In this document: positions 1 through 7,835 of the stretch, piece after piece
Layout of the letters: every line of letters starts with the position of its first letter
Position numbering within the stretch: position 1 is the stretch's first letter
NCBI RefSeq assembly: GCF_001305295.1
Contig: NZ_LJSI01000023.1
Coordinates: 1 to 64,000, forward strand
Source of the DNA: Neptunomonas antarctica
GTDB lineage: Bacteria; Pseudomonadota; Gammaproteobacteria; Pseudomonadales; Balneatricaceae
Length of the DNA stretch: 64,000 nt
Direction of reading: 5' to 3'
Position numbers and translations under genes: made by a program
Notes under the pieces: model-generated
The model's input: the letters and a program-made list of their open reading frames with translations, nothing else
Database searches by the model: none
Told to the model about the DNA's origin: nothing

Positions 1-1
1 T

Positions 2-32
2 AACCCTGACCGGTAACGGTCAGGGTTTTTTT
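2..32 (+). terminator. Rho-independent terminator of an upstream gene
   Basis: An 11-bp perfect stem (2-12 paired with 17-27) with a GTAA loop is followed by a T run to position 32. This is a strong intrinsic terminator. The gene it ends lies outside the window. Confidence 0.85.
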
Positions 33-174
33 ATGTCTGGAAATTAGCATTCATAATTTGGTGCGCTGCAAAATAATTCATTGGGTTATAATACGAAAGT
101 AACATATTTGACTTGTATATCATGTATGTTCTTCTATATTGCAGTGCAGCATATTAATTTTCAGGAGTTTCATA

Positions 175-951
175 ATGAGCATTCCTTTTTCATTAGAAGG
201 TAAGCGCGGTATTGTATTAGGTATCGCAAATCGACACTCAATAGCATACGGGTGTGCAGAAGTATTACGTGAATTGGGTGCTGAGCTTTGTGTCACCTAC
301 CTGAATGAAAAAGCTAAGCCTTTCGTTACCCCTCTTGCTGAAACATTAACCGCTAAGCTGTTTCTTCCGTGTGATGTTAGTAAACCGGGTGAGCTCGAAG
401 CTGTTTTTGCCGAAGTAGAGAAAGAATGGGGGACGATAGATTTCGTGGTTCATTCAATTGCCTGGTCTCCTTTGGATGAATTGCATGGCCGACTGGTAGA
501 CTCTTCAGATAAGGGCTTTAGTATGGCGATGGATATCTCATGCCATTCCTTTATTCGAGCGGCCCGTTTAGCAGAGCCTTTGATGAAGGAGAACGGCGGA
601 GCGTTAATAACGATGACTTACTACGGATCGGAAAAAGTAGTCGACCATTATGGGATGATGGGGCCAGTAAAAGCCGCTTTAGAGAGTTCGGTGCGCTATT
701 TGGCGTCAGAGCTTGGCGGGAGTGGGATTCGTGTGCATTCGGTGTCTCCAGGGCCTATGCCGACGCGTGCGGGCTCGGGTATCACTGATTTTGATGGACT
801 TATGACTGATGCCGTTACTCGTTCCCCGTTACACCGTTTGGGTAGTCCCCAGGATGTGGGCCGTTTAACTGCATTTTTGATTAGTGACTGGGCTTCAAGC
901 CAGACAGGCAGTCAGCTCTTTGTTGATGCGGGCCATCACATCATGGCATAA
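175..951 (+). CDS. fabI: Enoyl-ACP reductase, FabI-type short-chain dehydrogenase
   Basis: This 258-residue protein should catalyse the last, NAD(P)H-dependent reduction of fatty-acid elongation in the cytoplasm. An N-terminal Rossmann segment (GIVLGIANRHSIAYG) has the FabI-style cofactor loop. The family signature Tyr-x6-Lys is at Tyr159/Lys166, with an upstream tyrosine pair (149-150) where FabI has its second active-site Tyr. SPGPMPTRAGSGI matches the substrate-loop region after the active site. The ATG at 175 is preferred over an in-frame TTG at 139 because CAGGAG lies just upstream. It stands alone between two terminators. Many bacteria carry more than one FabI-like paralogue, so this may be a secondary copy or a related SDR; the class assignment is firm, essentiality is not. 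Confidence 0.85.
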   Translation: MSIPFSLEGKRGIVLGIANRHSIAYGCAEVLRELGAELCVTYLNEKAKPFVTPLAETLTAKLFLPCDVSKPGELEAVFAEVEKEWGTIDFVVHSIAWSPLDELHGRLVDSSDKGFSMAMDISCHSFIRAARLAEPLMKENGGALITMTYYGSEKVVDHYGMMGPVKAALESSVRYLASELGGSGIRVHSVSPGPMPTRAGSGITDFDGLMTDAVTRSPLHRLGSPQDVGRLTAFLISDWASSQTGSQLFVDAGHHIMA

Positions 952-980
952 ATAATACGGGTTTGATTAAACTATCTGCA

Positions 981-1004
981 AAGGCCTCATTAGAGGTCTT
1001 TTTT
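981..1004 (+). terminator. Terminator after fabI
   Basis: GGCCTC (983-988) pairs with GAGGTC (993-998, one G-U pair) and is followed by six T. A second perfect 9-bp inverted repeat without a T run follows at 1013-1021/1033-1041. Confidence 0.75.
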
Positions 1005-1064
1005 GTGTTTAAACAGCTTTCTGTCTTACTCGGAAAGCTGTGCGCCAGAGTAAAAAACTACTAA

Positions 1065-1069
1065 ATCAG
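1065..1069. repeat. Left target-site duplication (ATCAG)
   Basis: ATCAG immediately precedes the TGT prophage terminus at 1070. The same five bases follow the ACA terminus at 41289. Mu transposition makes 5-bp duplications, so this fixes both prophage edges. Confidence 0.85.
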
Positions 1070-1249
1070 TGTGATCTAGCACCTTTATTGGCACATGTAT
1101 AAGCGGGAGTATCTGAAATTAAGCGGTAACCTGTGGGCACGGAATACGCGGGGTGTGGGCCGATACTGATACATAATAGGGCAATTAGGCTTCAACACTT
1201 TTAGCGCGCCGCATCTGCAAGACTTGATAATTTGGCGCGCTTTTTGTCA
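1070..1249. other. Prophage left end with probable transposase-binding sites
   Basis: A terminal site begins at 1070 (TGT, with TTATTGGCAC at 1086-1095). An inner candidate lies near 1188-1211. A further site, CGCGCTTTTTGTCA (1236-1249), is found inverted at the right end (41244-41257). One terminal site plus internal sites at about 120 and 167 bp mirrors the Mu L1-L2-L3 layout. There is no coding sequence in this stretch. Confidence 0.65.
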
Positions 1250-1251
1250 CT

Positions 1252-1680
1252 TTAGAGTTTGCTATTCAACTTCTCAATCTTCCCATCAATCCTTTCGAGT
1301 GCCGACTTCATAGATTTAAGGTCGTTCAATCGTTTGAAATACTTATAGCTTATGCCTCCAGCAGTCGCCCAAACAAAAAGGCTTACAAGAGAATAGTAGG
1401 CAGATCCCGCAGACTCGACCAATCGAACGAAATGCGGAACCCCCTCAGCAAACGAAAATATCATCAACAAAGCAAAAATAGCTCTGAAAGAAACGCGATT
1501 CATTTCAACACTAGAGCGCTTCATCCCCTCAAGATGCTCTTTCTCATATGTGAGAATTTCGATATCAGAAAGAATGTTCGATCTCTCAAATTTTTTATAG
1601 TACCCATGCCCAGCCAGTACAATAACACCACCGACTAAACCTATAATCAGCGCCTTAGCATCTTCAGGTCCTAATTCCAT
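1252..1680 (-). CDS. Three-helix membrane protein beside the repressor
   Basis: I do not recognise a named family. The 142-residue protein has hydrophobic segments at about residues 12-28, 65-83 and 92-112, and a charged, heptad-like C-terminal tail (115-142) that may form a coiled coil. The ATG has AAGGAA upstream, and the gene follows the repressor on the same strand after 13 bp, so it is probably co-transcribed and expressed in the lysogen. Genes at this position in temperate phages often alter the lysogen, for example by superinfection exclusion. That role is inference only; nothing in the sequence shows it. Confidence 0.7.
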   Translation of the reverse strand: MELGPEDAKALIIGLVGGVIVLAGHGYYKKFERSNILSDIEILTYEKEHLEGMKRSSVEMNRVSFRAIFALLMIFSFAEGVPHFVRLVESAGSAYYSLVSLFVWATAGGISYKYFKRLNDLKSMKSALERIDGKIEKLNSKL

Positions 1681-1693
1681 TTACATGATTCCT

Positions 1694-2365
1694 TTATATA
1701 CACCAACTAGCAGCCCATACGACCTGACCAATAACTTCGAGTTCTTCTATACGATCCTTTGGTACCGACATTGCCTTGTAAGCCTTGTTAGTACTTATGA
1801 TATCTATTCCATCAAACGTGCGCTGCAGACGTTTGGCGTAAAGATGGCCGTCCAGGCGGATCACGTATATGCCCTCTCCTTTTACATCTGTCTTAGAGTG
1901 ATCAACCATCACAGCATCACCGTCAGATAGATCGCCTTCCATTGAGTCGCCGTCTACACGGATGGCTGACAGCATTTTAGACTCTAACCCTTTCTTTCTT
2001 AAAGAGTAGCTAGTGAAGGCCAGCTTAGTTAGGACTTGAGCATTCTCATTCCAGGAACCGTTACCTGCACTGCACTGGGCATCGTAAAGCGGTACAAAGT
2101 CATATTCTTGAAGATGCTCTGCACTATCACTATCAGAATCATTACTACCTATCGCTAGCCAGGTCACAGAAACACCTGTCGCATTAGCAATAGCCACCAG
2201 CGTTTCGATCTTAGGGCTGCTTTCTTCTGCAATGATTCGATACAGCTGGGCTTCAGATATATCAATCATTTTTGAGAGACCACGTTTGCCACCTACCTTG
2301 GCGGCAGCCTCTTCAATGCGCGTTCCGATTCCATTCGTATTAAAAGGAACTGGGGAGTCTTTCAT
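1694..2365 (-). CDS. LexA/CI-type phage repressor (HTH + S24 peptidase)
   Basis: This 223-residue protein should keep the prophage silent by binding operators between itself and ner. The N-terminal part (about 10-75) is a helix-turn-helix domain (GLSKMIDISEAQLYRII). The C-terminal part is a LexA-type self-cleaving domain with nucleophile Ser141 in GDSMEG, base Lys178 in YAKRLQ, and an Ala-Gly cleavage pair at 100-101 (CSAGNGS). It is therefore expected to be inactivated through RecA during DNA damage, unlike the classical Mu c repressor, which lacks this domain. ATG 2365 is chosen; an in-frame TTG at 2383 would add six residues and has no clear ribosome site. Confidence 0.9.
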   Translation of the reverse strand: MKDSPVPFNTNGIGTRIEEAAAKVGGKRGLSKMIDISEAQLYRIIAEESSPKIETLVAIANATGVSVTWLAIGSNDSDSDSAEHLQEYDFVPLYDAQCSAGNGSWNENAQVLTKLAFTSYSLRKKGLESKMLSAIRVDGDSMEGDLSDGDAVMVDHSKTDVKGEGIYVIRLDGHLYAKRLQRTFDGIDIISTNKAYKAMSVPKDRIEELEVIGQVVWAASWCI

Positions 2366-2383
2366 TTTTGATGCACCATTCAA

Positions 2384-2553
2384 GTTAAAAGTATCGAAAC
2401 ATCAAATACTTAGAGCATAAAAGACAGATGCCTATCAGAAATAAGAATAGGAACTATCATAAATGCTTTACATGCCTATCATTTATGAGTTAAATTAATT
2501 ACAAATATGAATGACTATGATTAATTACAACTCACTAACGCAAGGCCAAAAAA
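2384..2553. promoter_or_regulatory. Repressor/ner divergent operator region
   Basis: This AT-rich 170-bp gap between divergent genes carries ordered repeats. There is a perfect 9-bp inverted repeat TCATAAATG/CATTTATGA (2457-2465 and 2480-2488). ATGCCTATCA occurs twice (around 2429 and 2472). An 11-bp direct repeat ATTAATTACAA lies at 2494-2504 and 2520-2530. A TATGAT -10-like hexamer is at 2516. These are the likely binding sites for the repressor and Ner and contain the early and repressor promoters, although exact start sites cannot be fixed. Confidence 0.65.
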
Positions 2554-2841
2554 ATGAGCAAGCCAAAAACTCACTCAATTACAAAAGATATGCACCATCA
2601 AGACATCATGGCGGCTATCCGTAAAAAGGGAGCCAGTCTTGCCGGACTGGCCCGTCATCATGGGTACAAAAACCCGCGAACTCTTAACAGTGTATTCCGT
2701 GCGCCTTACCCAAAAGCCGAGCGAATCATCGCGGAATTCCTTGATATGCGACCTGAAGAAATATGGCCATCGCGTTATCAAGATAAACGTGGTTTCAAGT
2801 CTATCACTGAAATCGCTGACAAACAGCTTCATGTCGCATAA
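2554..2841 (+). CDS. ner: Ner-like DNA-binding regulator
   Basis: In Mu, Ner turns down both the early and the repressor promoters to favour lytic growth. This 95-residue protein matches the Ner/Nlp family through most of its length: HHQDIMAAIRKKGASLAGLAR, a second helix with NPRTLNSVF, then PYPKAERIIAEFL and the hallmark IWPSRY near residue 70. It is the first rightward gene after the operator region, exactly where Mu ner lies. The C-terminal 15 residues are less conserved. The next gene starts 112 bp downstream; I see no gene in that gap. Confidence 0.9.
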   Translation: MSKPKTHSITKDMHHQDIMAAIRKKGASLAGLARHHGYKNPRTLNSVFRAPYPKAERIIAEFLDMRPEEIWPSRYQDKRGFKSITEIADKQLHVA

Positions 2842-2953
2842 ATGCATTGTAAGTCTCTCCTGATTGCTTAGATACAGCCTAATCACGAGAAGCGAAGCCG
2901 CATAGAGGCAAAACAGATTTTTGTTTGGAACAACGACTCAGGTAATAACCCCA

Positions 2954-3433
2954 ATGGCCAAGATCAATTGGAAAAAAGAACGCGGAACCAGCATGCGTCA
3001 TGCGATGGAACTCTGTATCCGATTCGCAAAAGACACGCACAACCTGTCCGTCGATCAAATAGCAGACCTGATGGGGGAGGCTAGCCACTTCACCCTCTAT
3101 AAATGGCTTGAATCAGGAAGGATGCCTGCTATCAAAATCCGCCCATTCGAGCACGCCTGTCGCTGCGACTACGTCACATACTACTTAGCCTGCAGTGCCA
3201 ATAAACTTGTCATAAATATGCCGACAGGCCGAAAATCCCAACATAAAGAACTCAACGAACTCAGCATTTTCAGCCATACCGTTATTGCGCAGCTGATTAA
3301 TTTTTGGGAAGGAAAAGAAGAACAAGACACCGTCATTCAGTCGATCACCCTTTTAATAGAAGATCTCGCACACCAACGAGGCAACGTAGCTAAACAGCAG
3401 CAACCAGAACTCAACCTGGAGGCGGCAGAATGA
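2954..3433 (+). CDS. Predicted early DNA-binding protein upstream of transposase
   Basis: This 159-residue protein has a helix-turn-helix-like segment near residues 30-55 (LSVDQIADLMGEASHFTLYKWLESGRMP) that resembles phage regulators of the CII/Cro type. The rest is charged and helical. The stop overlaps the transposase start by four bases (ATGA), so the two are translationally coupled. No Mu counterpart is obvious. Its place suggests a role in early regulation or transposition. ATG 2954 is chosen over a TTG at 2921 because the downstream start agrees with the hydrophilic MAKINWKK N-terminus. Confidence 0.6.
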   Translation: MAKINWKKERGTSMRHAMELCIRFAKDTHNLSVDQIADLMGEASHFTLYKWLESGRMPAIKIRPFEHACRCDYVTYYLACSANKLVINMPTGRKSQHKELNELSIFSHTVIAQLINFWEGKEEQDTVIQSITLLIEDLAHQRGNVAKQQQPELNLEAAE

Positions 3434-5457
3434 AACACTGGTTTACATCCACAGAACTTACCAGCATCAAAGGACTACCAAGTACCGAACGAGGCATAAA
3501 TAAACTTGCTGAGCGCGAAGGCTGGGAGTCTCAAAAGCGTGCTTTTGGTAAGGGCTACGAATACCACATAAGTAACCTATCCATTGATGCCCGCAAAGCG
3601 CTAGAAACCCAAGCGATCGAGCAACTACTGCCCACAGTAACAACGAGCAACGTCGTGGTAACAGCAAACGACACCGGCCTAACACACCGTCAGCGCGAAG
3701 CGACCGACGCCCGCACTACGATTGTGCGCACGATCGAGAGCATGAATGCTCAGGGCATCACTAAAGAAGCCGCAATGACGACCTTATTGTCACAAGCCGC
3801 CATGGGCGCGTTAGAAGGCAGTAGCCCCGTGTTAGATAAAGCCCTGCGCATGGCCAAAGACCCACGAGGTCGGGGCGATAGCGCCTACCCAAGCGCACGC
3901 ACCCTAAAGCGCTGGCTGTCGCCCAACACCAAAACGCTCGCCCCGAAAGGCAAGCGTGAGCTGGTGATACCCGACTGGGCCATCACCTTTATGGCCTGCT
4001 ACCAACTCCCCGAAAAACCCACCGTCGAACACGCCTACCGCACGTTTGCAAAACAGTGGCCCAACAACACTCCGAGTATTCACTCCGTGCGTCGCTTACT
4101 TAAAAAAGTGGGTAACGTCAGCCGTGAGCGAGGCCGTATGGGTCCGCGTGAGATTAAAAACCTAATGCCCTTTATACGCCGCACCTTTGAAGACCTGGTA
4201 CCGGCCGACATCTACACAGCGGATGGTCACACCTTTGATGCCGAAGTCTCACACCCGCGTCACGGTCGCCCGTTTCGCCCTGAGATTACGACCTTTATCG
4301 ACATCGCTACGCGCCGTGCGGTTGGCTACTCGGTTGATTTAGCCGAGAGCGGTATTGCCGTACTCGATGCCCTCATCGATAGCTGCACCCAGGCCGTACC
4401 CGCCATGCTTTATGTCGATAACGGTTCCGGTTACTGCAACGCCCTCTTAAAAGACGAATCGCTGGGTGTGCTGGCACGCCTGGGCACCGATATACGCCAT
4501 TCGCTACCGTACAACTCACAAGCGCGTGGTGTGATTGAACGTGTGCATCAGACCCTCTGGATTGACGGGGCTAAATCGATTGCCGGATACATAGGTAAAG
4601 ACATGGACCGCCAAGCCGCGCAGCTGCAGCACAAGCTCAGCCGCAAAGCGCTTAAAGAAAGCGGTAAAACCCATCTTCTGGGCTGGGATAATTTTATCGA
4701 ATTTTGTGAAGATCGCATGGACTTCTACAACAACAAGCCGCATTCCTCACTGCCAAAAATCACGGATAGCGCAGGCAAGCGCCGCACCATGACACCCAAC
4801 GAGTCCTGGATCTCTCATGAGAGCAACGGCTGGATAGCCCACTTGCTGACTCAGGACCAGGCCACCGACGTATTTCGCCCTCGGATGACCCGCAAAGTGC
4901 TGCGCGGCGAAATTCGCCTACTCAACAACCGCTACTTCAGCCGCGACCTCGAAGAGTTTCACGGCGACAGCGTGCAAATCGCTTTTGACTTTCGCGATGC
5001 GCAATTCATCTGGGTTTATGACCAGGATGGCCGCCTGATCTGCAAAGCCGAGTGGAACGCCAACAACGCCCACTACATGCCGATGAGCTACGTCATGCAG
5101 GCCCGTGAAAAACGCGCCGATGCGCGTATCAAACGCGTAGAAGTGAAGATTGATGAAATTGAAGCCGAGCGCCGAGGATACGGATCAATCGATCAAAACA
5201 CGCCAACATTCATACCCGGCATAGGCAACGTCCACGACATACAGACGCGCCTCAAAGCCAAGCAGCCAGCAGACATCATCGAAGTAGAGGTGAATGGACC
5301 ACGGATGCCAGAACAAATGACGCCCGACGAGCGCTTACAAACCTACCAAGCCTATGAGCGCGGCACAGACGTACCCGAAGAGCATCAGCGCTGGGTAACA
5401 ACCTACCCGCGCTCGAAAGAATACAAATCGTTAACACAACGATACGCAGAATTCTGA
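3430..5457 (+). CDS. A: MuA-type DDE transposase
   Basis: This 675-residue protein catalyses strand transfer for integration and replicative transposition, acting on the prophage end sites. An N-terminal Mu-type winged-helix domain (about 1-65) is followed by the end-binding helical region and an RNase H-like core. The catalytic triad is visible as Asp265 (TADGH), Asp330 (YVDNG) and Glu370 (GVIERVH); the second Asp to Glu gap is 40 residues, shorter than in MuA itself. A C-terminal beta-barrel and tail follow, the tail being where MuA contacts MuB. The length is close to MuA (663). It is coupled to the gene upstream by ATGA overlap. Confidence 0.95.
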   Translation: MKHWFTSTELTSIKGLPSTERGINKLAEREGWESQKRAFGKGYEYHISNLSIDARKALETQAIEQLLPTVTTSNVVVTANDTGLTHRQREATDARTTIVRTIESMNAQGITKEAAMTTLLSQAAMGALEGSSPVLDKALRMAKDPRGRGDSAYPSARTLKRWLSPNTKTLAPKGKRELVIPDWAITFMACYQLPEKPTVEHAYRTFAKQWPNNTPSIHSVRRLLKKVGNVSRERGRMGPREIKNLMPFIRRTFEDLVPADIYTADGHTFDAEVSHPRHGRPFRPEITTFIDIATRRAVGYSVDLAESGIAVLDALIDSCTQAVPAMLYVDNGSGYCNALLKDESLGVLARLGTDIRHSLPYNSQARGVIERVHQTLWIDGAKSIAGYIGKDMDRQAAQLQHKLSRKALKESGKTHLLGWDNFIEFCEDRMDFYNNKPHSSLPKITDSAGKRRTMTPNESWISHESNGWIAHLLTQDQATDVFRPRMTRKVLRGEIRLLNNRYFSRDLEEFHGDSVQIAFDFRDAQFIWVYDQDGRLICKAEWNANNAHYMPMSYVMQAREKRADARIKRVEVKIDEIEAERRGYGSIDQNTPTFIPGIGNVHDIQTRLKAKQPADIIEVEVNGPRMPEQMTPDERLQTYQAYERGTDVPEEHQRWVTTYPRSKEYKSLTQRYAEF

Positions 5458-5460
5458 GGG

Positions 5461-5490
5461 TCGGGGCTAAGCGCAGCAACGCCGCCCCGA
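5461..5490 (+). other. Hairpin between transposase and ATPase genes
   Basis: TCGGGGC (5461-5467) pairs with GCCCCGA (5484-5490), directly after the transposase stop. No T run follows, so it is more likely an mRNA stabiliser or partial attenuator adjusting B relative to A than a full terminator. Confidence 0.5.
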
Positions 5491-5527
5491 TGCTCACTAA
5501 AACGCTAGAGAAAGGAGCAGTAAAAGT

Positions 5528-6262
5528 ATGAATGTAGTTAAACCCATGGTCAACGGCATAGCCGACATTGTGAACTTGAGTCTGTGTGACGTGGCCTTAG
5601 AGCGCGCCATCTCACGCACCACCAACCTGCCAGGCATGGTGTGTATGTATGGCCCATCCGGTTTTGGCAAGTCCGTAGCGGCCACGCATGTTGCGAATCG
5701 CCGCCGTGCTTACTATGTCCAGGCAAAAAGCGTTTGGACAAAAAAAGCCACGCTCAAAGCGATCCTAGACGAAATGGGTATTCGCCCCCTGTTGACTATC
5801 CCTGAGATGCTGGATCAAGCCGCCGAAGAACTCGCCAAATCCGGCCGTCCGCTGATCATTGACGAGATGGATCATCTGGTTGACAAGAAAGCCGTTGAAC
5901 TCATCCGTGATCTCTACGAAGCCAGCCAAGCGGCGATCCTGTTGATAGGTGAGGAGCAGTTGCCAAACAAACTCAAAAAATATGAACGCTTTCATGGCCG
6001 AATACTGGCGTGGGTACCCGCTCAGCCTGTCACGTTAGAGGATGCCAAAAAGCTAACCCCCCTCTATGCACCGTTTGTTGAGATAGCAGACGACCTGTTG
6101 CACCACGTTGTGAAGCTGTCAGCCGGTAGCGTGCGTCGTGTTGCGGTCAACATGGAAATGATTCAGGAAGAAGCCAACGCCACCGGCTGGTTAGTGGTTG
6201 ACCTCGCCGCCTGGGGAAAGCGCGAACTGTACACAGGCGAAGCGCCTAAACGTCGTATTTGA
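5528..6262 (+). CDS. B: MuB-type AAA+ target-capture ATPase
   Basis: MuB binds target DNA in an ATP-dependent way and delivers it to the MuA transpososome, and also gives target immunity. The 244-residue protein has a Walker A motif GPSGFGKS (42-49) and a Walker B LIIDEMD with Asp112-Glu113, then an arginine-containing sensor region (GRILAW) and a C-terminal helical domain. It is shorter than Mu B (312) because the N-terminal HTH appendage is absent, a form seen in many Mu-like phages. A good ribosome site (AAAGGAG) precedes ATG 5528. Confidence 0.9.
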   Translation: MNVVKPMVNGIADIVNLSLCDVALERAISRTTNLPGMVCMYGPSGFGKSVAATHVANRRRAYYVQAKSVWTKKATLKAILDEMGIRPLLTIPEMLDQAAEELAKSGRPLIIDEMDHLVDKKAVELIRDLYEASQAAILLIGEEQLPNKLKKYERFHGRILAWVPAQPVTLEDAKKLTPLYAPFVEIADDLLHHVVKLSAGSVRRVAVNMEMIQEEANATGWLVVDLAAWGKRELYTGEAPKRRI

Positions 6263-6269
6263 GAGGGGG

Positions 6270-6920
6270 ATGATGATGCAAGCAGAACAGCAACACACAA
6301 CGGAATTGAAACGCACAGGCCATCGCAAACCCCTGCAGATGGAACTGATAGGCGGAAAAAATGCCCGTCAACGGATCTGGGAAGAGCTTCGTAAAACCAG
6401 CGACGCCACGTTTGAGACCTACCCAATAGCGCGTGCTGCGAACGTTGATGACGATGCGTTGCGTACTTACCTGCAATGCCTCACTGCGGGCGGATTTGTA
6501 GAGCATGTCAGCGGCGTGCGATATGAGCGCCGTGTTTATCGGCTGCTAAAAGATACCGGTATCGAAGCACCGCGTCTGACCCGCAAAGGCGAGCCGGTTA
6601 AGCAAGGGCAGGGCGCCGAATGCATGTGGCGCACACTGCGCATGCTGGGCGAAATGGATGTGACCAGGCTGGTTTCACATGCCGCCGCTTCCGGTATTGA
6701 TGTCGCGCCAAGTTATGCCAAAACCTATATCTCATTGCTGCGCAAGGCGGGTTATCTCATCACCACATTGCCCAGCACACCGCACAGGATGGAGCGGTTT
6801 CGCCTCAGTCCTCAGATGAATACCGGCCCACGGCCACCCCAAATTCAACGTGTGAAAACCGTCTACGACCCCAACCTCAACAAAGTGATGTGGGCAGAAG
6901 ACCCCGAGGAATTGTCATGA
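6270..6920 (+). CDS. Double winged-helix early phage protein
   Basis: The 216-residue product contains two similar winged-helix-like units: one from about residue 30 (ARQRIWEELRK ... LQCLTAGGFVEHV) and one from about residue 115 (AECMWRTLRMLGE ... YISLLRKAGYLI). Proteins of this kind occur after MuB in many Mu-like phages but have no firmly established function; DNA binding is inferred. Three adjacent ATGs (6270, 6273, 6276) follow GAGAGGGGG at 6261-6269; 6276 has the best spacing. The stop overlaps the next start. Confidence 0.7.
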   Translation: MMMQAEQQHTTELKRTGHRKPLQMELIGGKNARQRIWEELRKTSDATFETYPIARAANVDDDALRTYLQCLTAGGFVEHVSGVRYERRVYRLLKDTGIEAPRLTRKGEPVKQGQGAECMWRTLRMLGEMDVTRLVSHAAASGIDVAPSYAKTYISLLRKAGYLITTLPSTPHRMERFRLSPQMNTGPRPPQIQRVKTVYDPNLNKVMWAEDPEELS

Positions 6921-7276
6921 GCATGAAAACCGATATCAGCGGATGGGGCGAGCAGCCTCCCGAGTTTATACGGCTACTGGTCAGAGCCGTTGAAACCGCC
7001 GGTTCTATAACGGTTGTGGCAGAGCGTATGGGGTACGGACGTACCGCTATAAGCCGAGTATTAAGCAATAAGTATGACGGTGGAACGACCAATATTGAGG
7101 CGAGGACTCTTGAACTGTTTGCAAAGATTCAATGCCCCGTGATGGGTGGCATAAAGGCAGAAGAGTGCCAAAAACACCGCAATGCAAAATTCACGCCCAG
7201 CAACCCACAGCGGGTAGCGCTGTATCGCGCCTGCCAAACCTGCCCCAACAATCACCAATGTGGAGAAACCGCATGA
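6917..7276 (+). CDS. HTH protein with C-terminal cysteine cluster
   Basis: This 119-residue protein starts with a LacI/Cro-like helix-turn-helix (ETAGSITVVAERMGYGRTAISRVLSNKY). It ends with cysteines arranged C-x9-C and later C-x2-C-x5-C, which could bind a metal. It is coupled to neighbours on both sides by four-base overlaps (6917-6920 and 7273-7276), so it belongs to one early operon. Similar proteins are common in Mu-like early regions, with no assigned role that I know. Confidence 0.65.
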   Translation: MSMKTDISGWGEQPPEFIRLLVRAVETAGSITVVAERMGYGRTAISRVLSNKYDGGTTNIEARTLELFAKIQCPVMGGIKAEECQKHRNAKFTPSNPQRVALYRACQTCPNNHQCGETA

Positions 7277-7545
7277 GCACACTCAACAAACAAAACGCCC
7301 ACATCCTCAGCAAGCTGCAGGAAACCCAAACGGCGGTAGCCAACCTGGTTAAAGCAGGCATGACCGTAACCCACATCAGCATCGAAGGCTGCATGCCACG
7401 TATCAACTTGCAGCATGCCCCACGTAACACCGCCATGCAGGTGTGCTGGAAAGCCATCCGCCCCCGTAAAACCGGAGGCCGTGAATGTGAAATGGCCGCC
7501 ATTGTTAACGGCTGCGAAGTTCGCTGGACCGAGGAGAACCACTGA
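7273..7545 (+). CDS. Small early protein of unknown function
   Basis: A 90-residue product with start ATG 7273, overlapping the upstream stop and preceded by GGAG (7262). The N-terminus is helical; the second half is basic (WKAIRPRKTGG) and ends acidic. No domain is recognised. The tight overlap with genes on both sides argues that it is real. A longer frame opening at 7132 lies inside the previous gene and is rejected. Confidence 0.6.
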   Translation: MSTLNKQNAHILSKLQETQTAVANLVKAGMTVTHISIEGCMPRINLQHAPRNTAMQVCWKAIRPRKTGGRECEMAAIVNGCEVRWTEENH

Positions 7546-7835
7546 TGATTGAGTACTACATCATTGACCTGACGCGCAGCAACATCCGCAAAGGGTTGAC
7601 GGTTTTTATGGCTAAAGACCTAAAAACCCGCACCCCATTTTTAGAAGAGGCAGGCCGCGTGCCAGAGGCTATCGTTAACGCCAATTTAGAGCGCTTTGAT
7701 AATGGCCAAACGACCCGCGCCATGCTCACTAACGCCATTCAAACCAGCAGCCGCCGCATCGTGCCGCTTGAAAATCTGAACATAAGCCAACTGCTCTACA
7801 CCCCCGATGCACTAATAAAGAGGCAAGCACTATGA
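7545..7835 (+). CDS. Small early protein of unknown function
   Basis: A 96-residue product. Its ATG (7545) shares a base with the upstream stop, and its own stop overlaps the DUF3164 gene start, so it is part of the same translationally coupled chain. It is a soluble, mixed-charge protein with no transmembrane segment or motif that I recognise. Assignment is by operon position only. Confidence 0.6.
   Translation: MIEYYIIDLTRSNIRKGLTVFMAKDLKTRTPFLEEAGRVPEAIVNANLERFDNGQTTRAMLTNAIQTSSRRIVPLENLNISQLLYTPDALIKRQAL

Noticed and set aside
1236..1249. The 14-bp inverted repeat as the true prophage terminus
   Set aside because: No target duplication flanks it, and the TGT/ACA ends with ATCAG repeats lie outside; it is better explained as an internal transposase site.
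5461..5490. Hairpin between A and B as a full terminator
   Set aside because: There is no T run and the B gene follows in the same operon, so it is described only as an mRNA hairpin.
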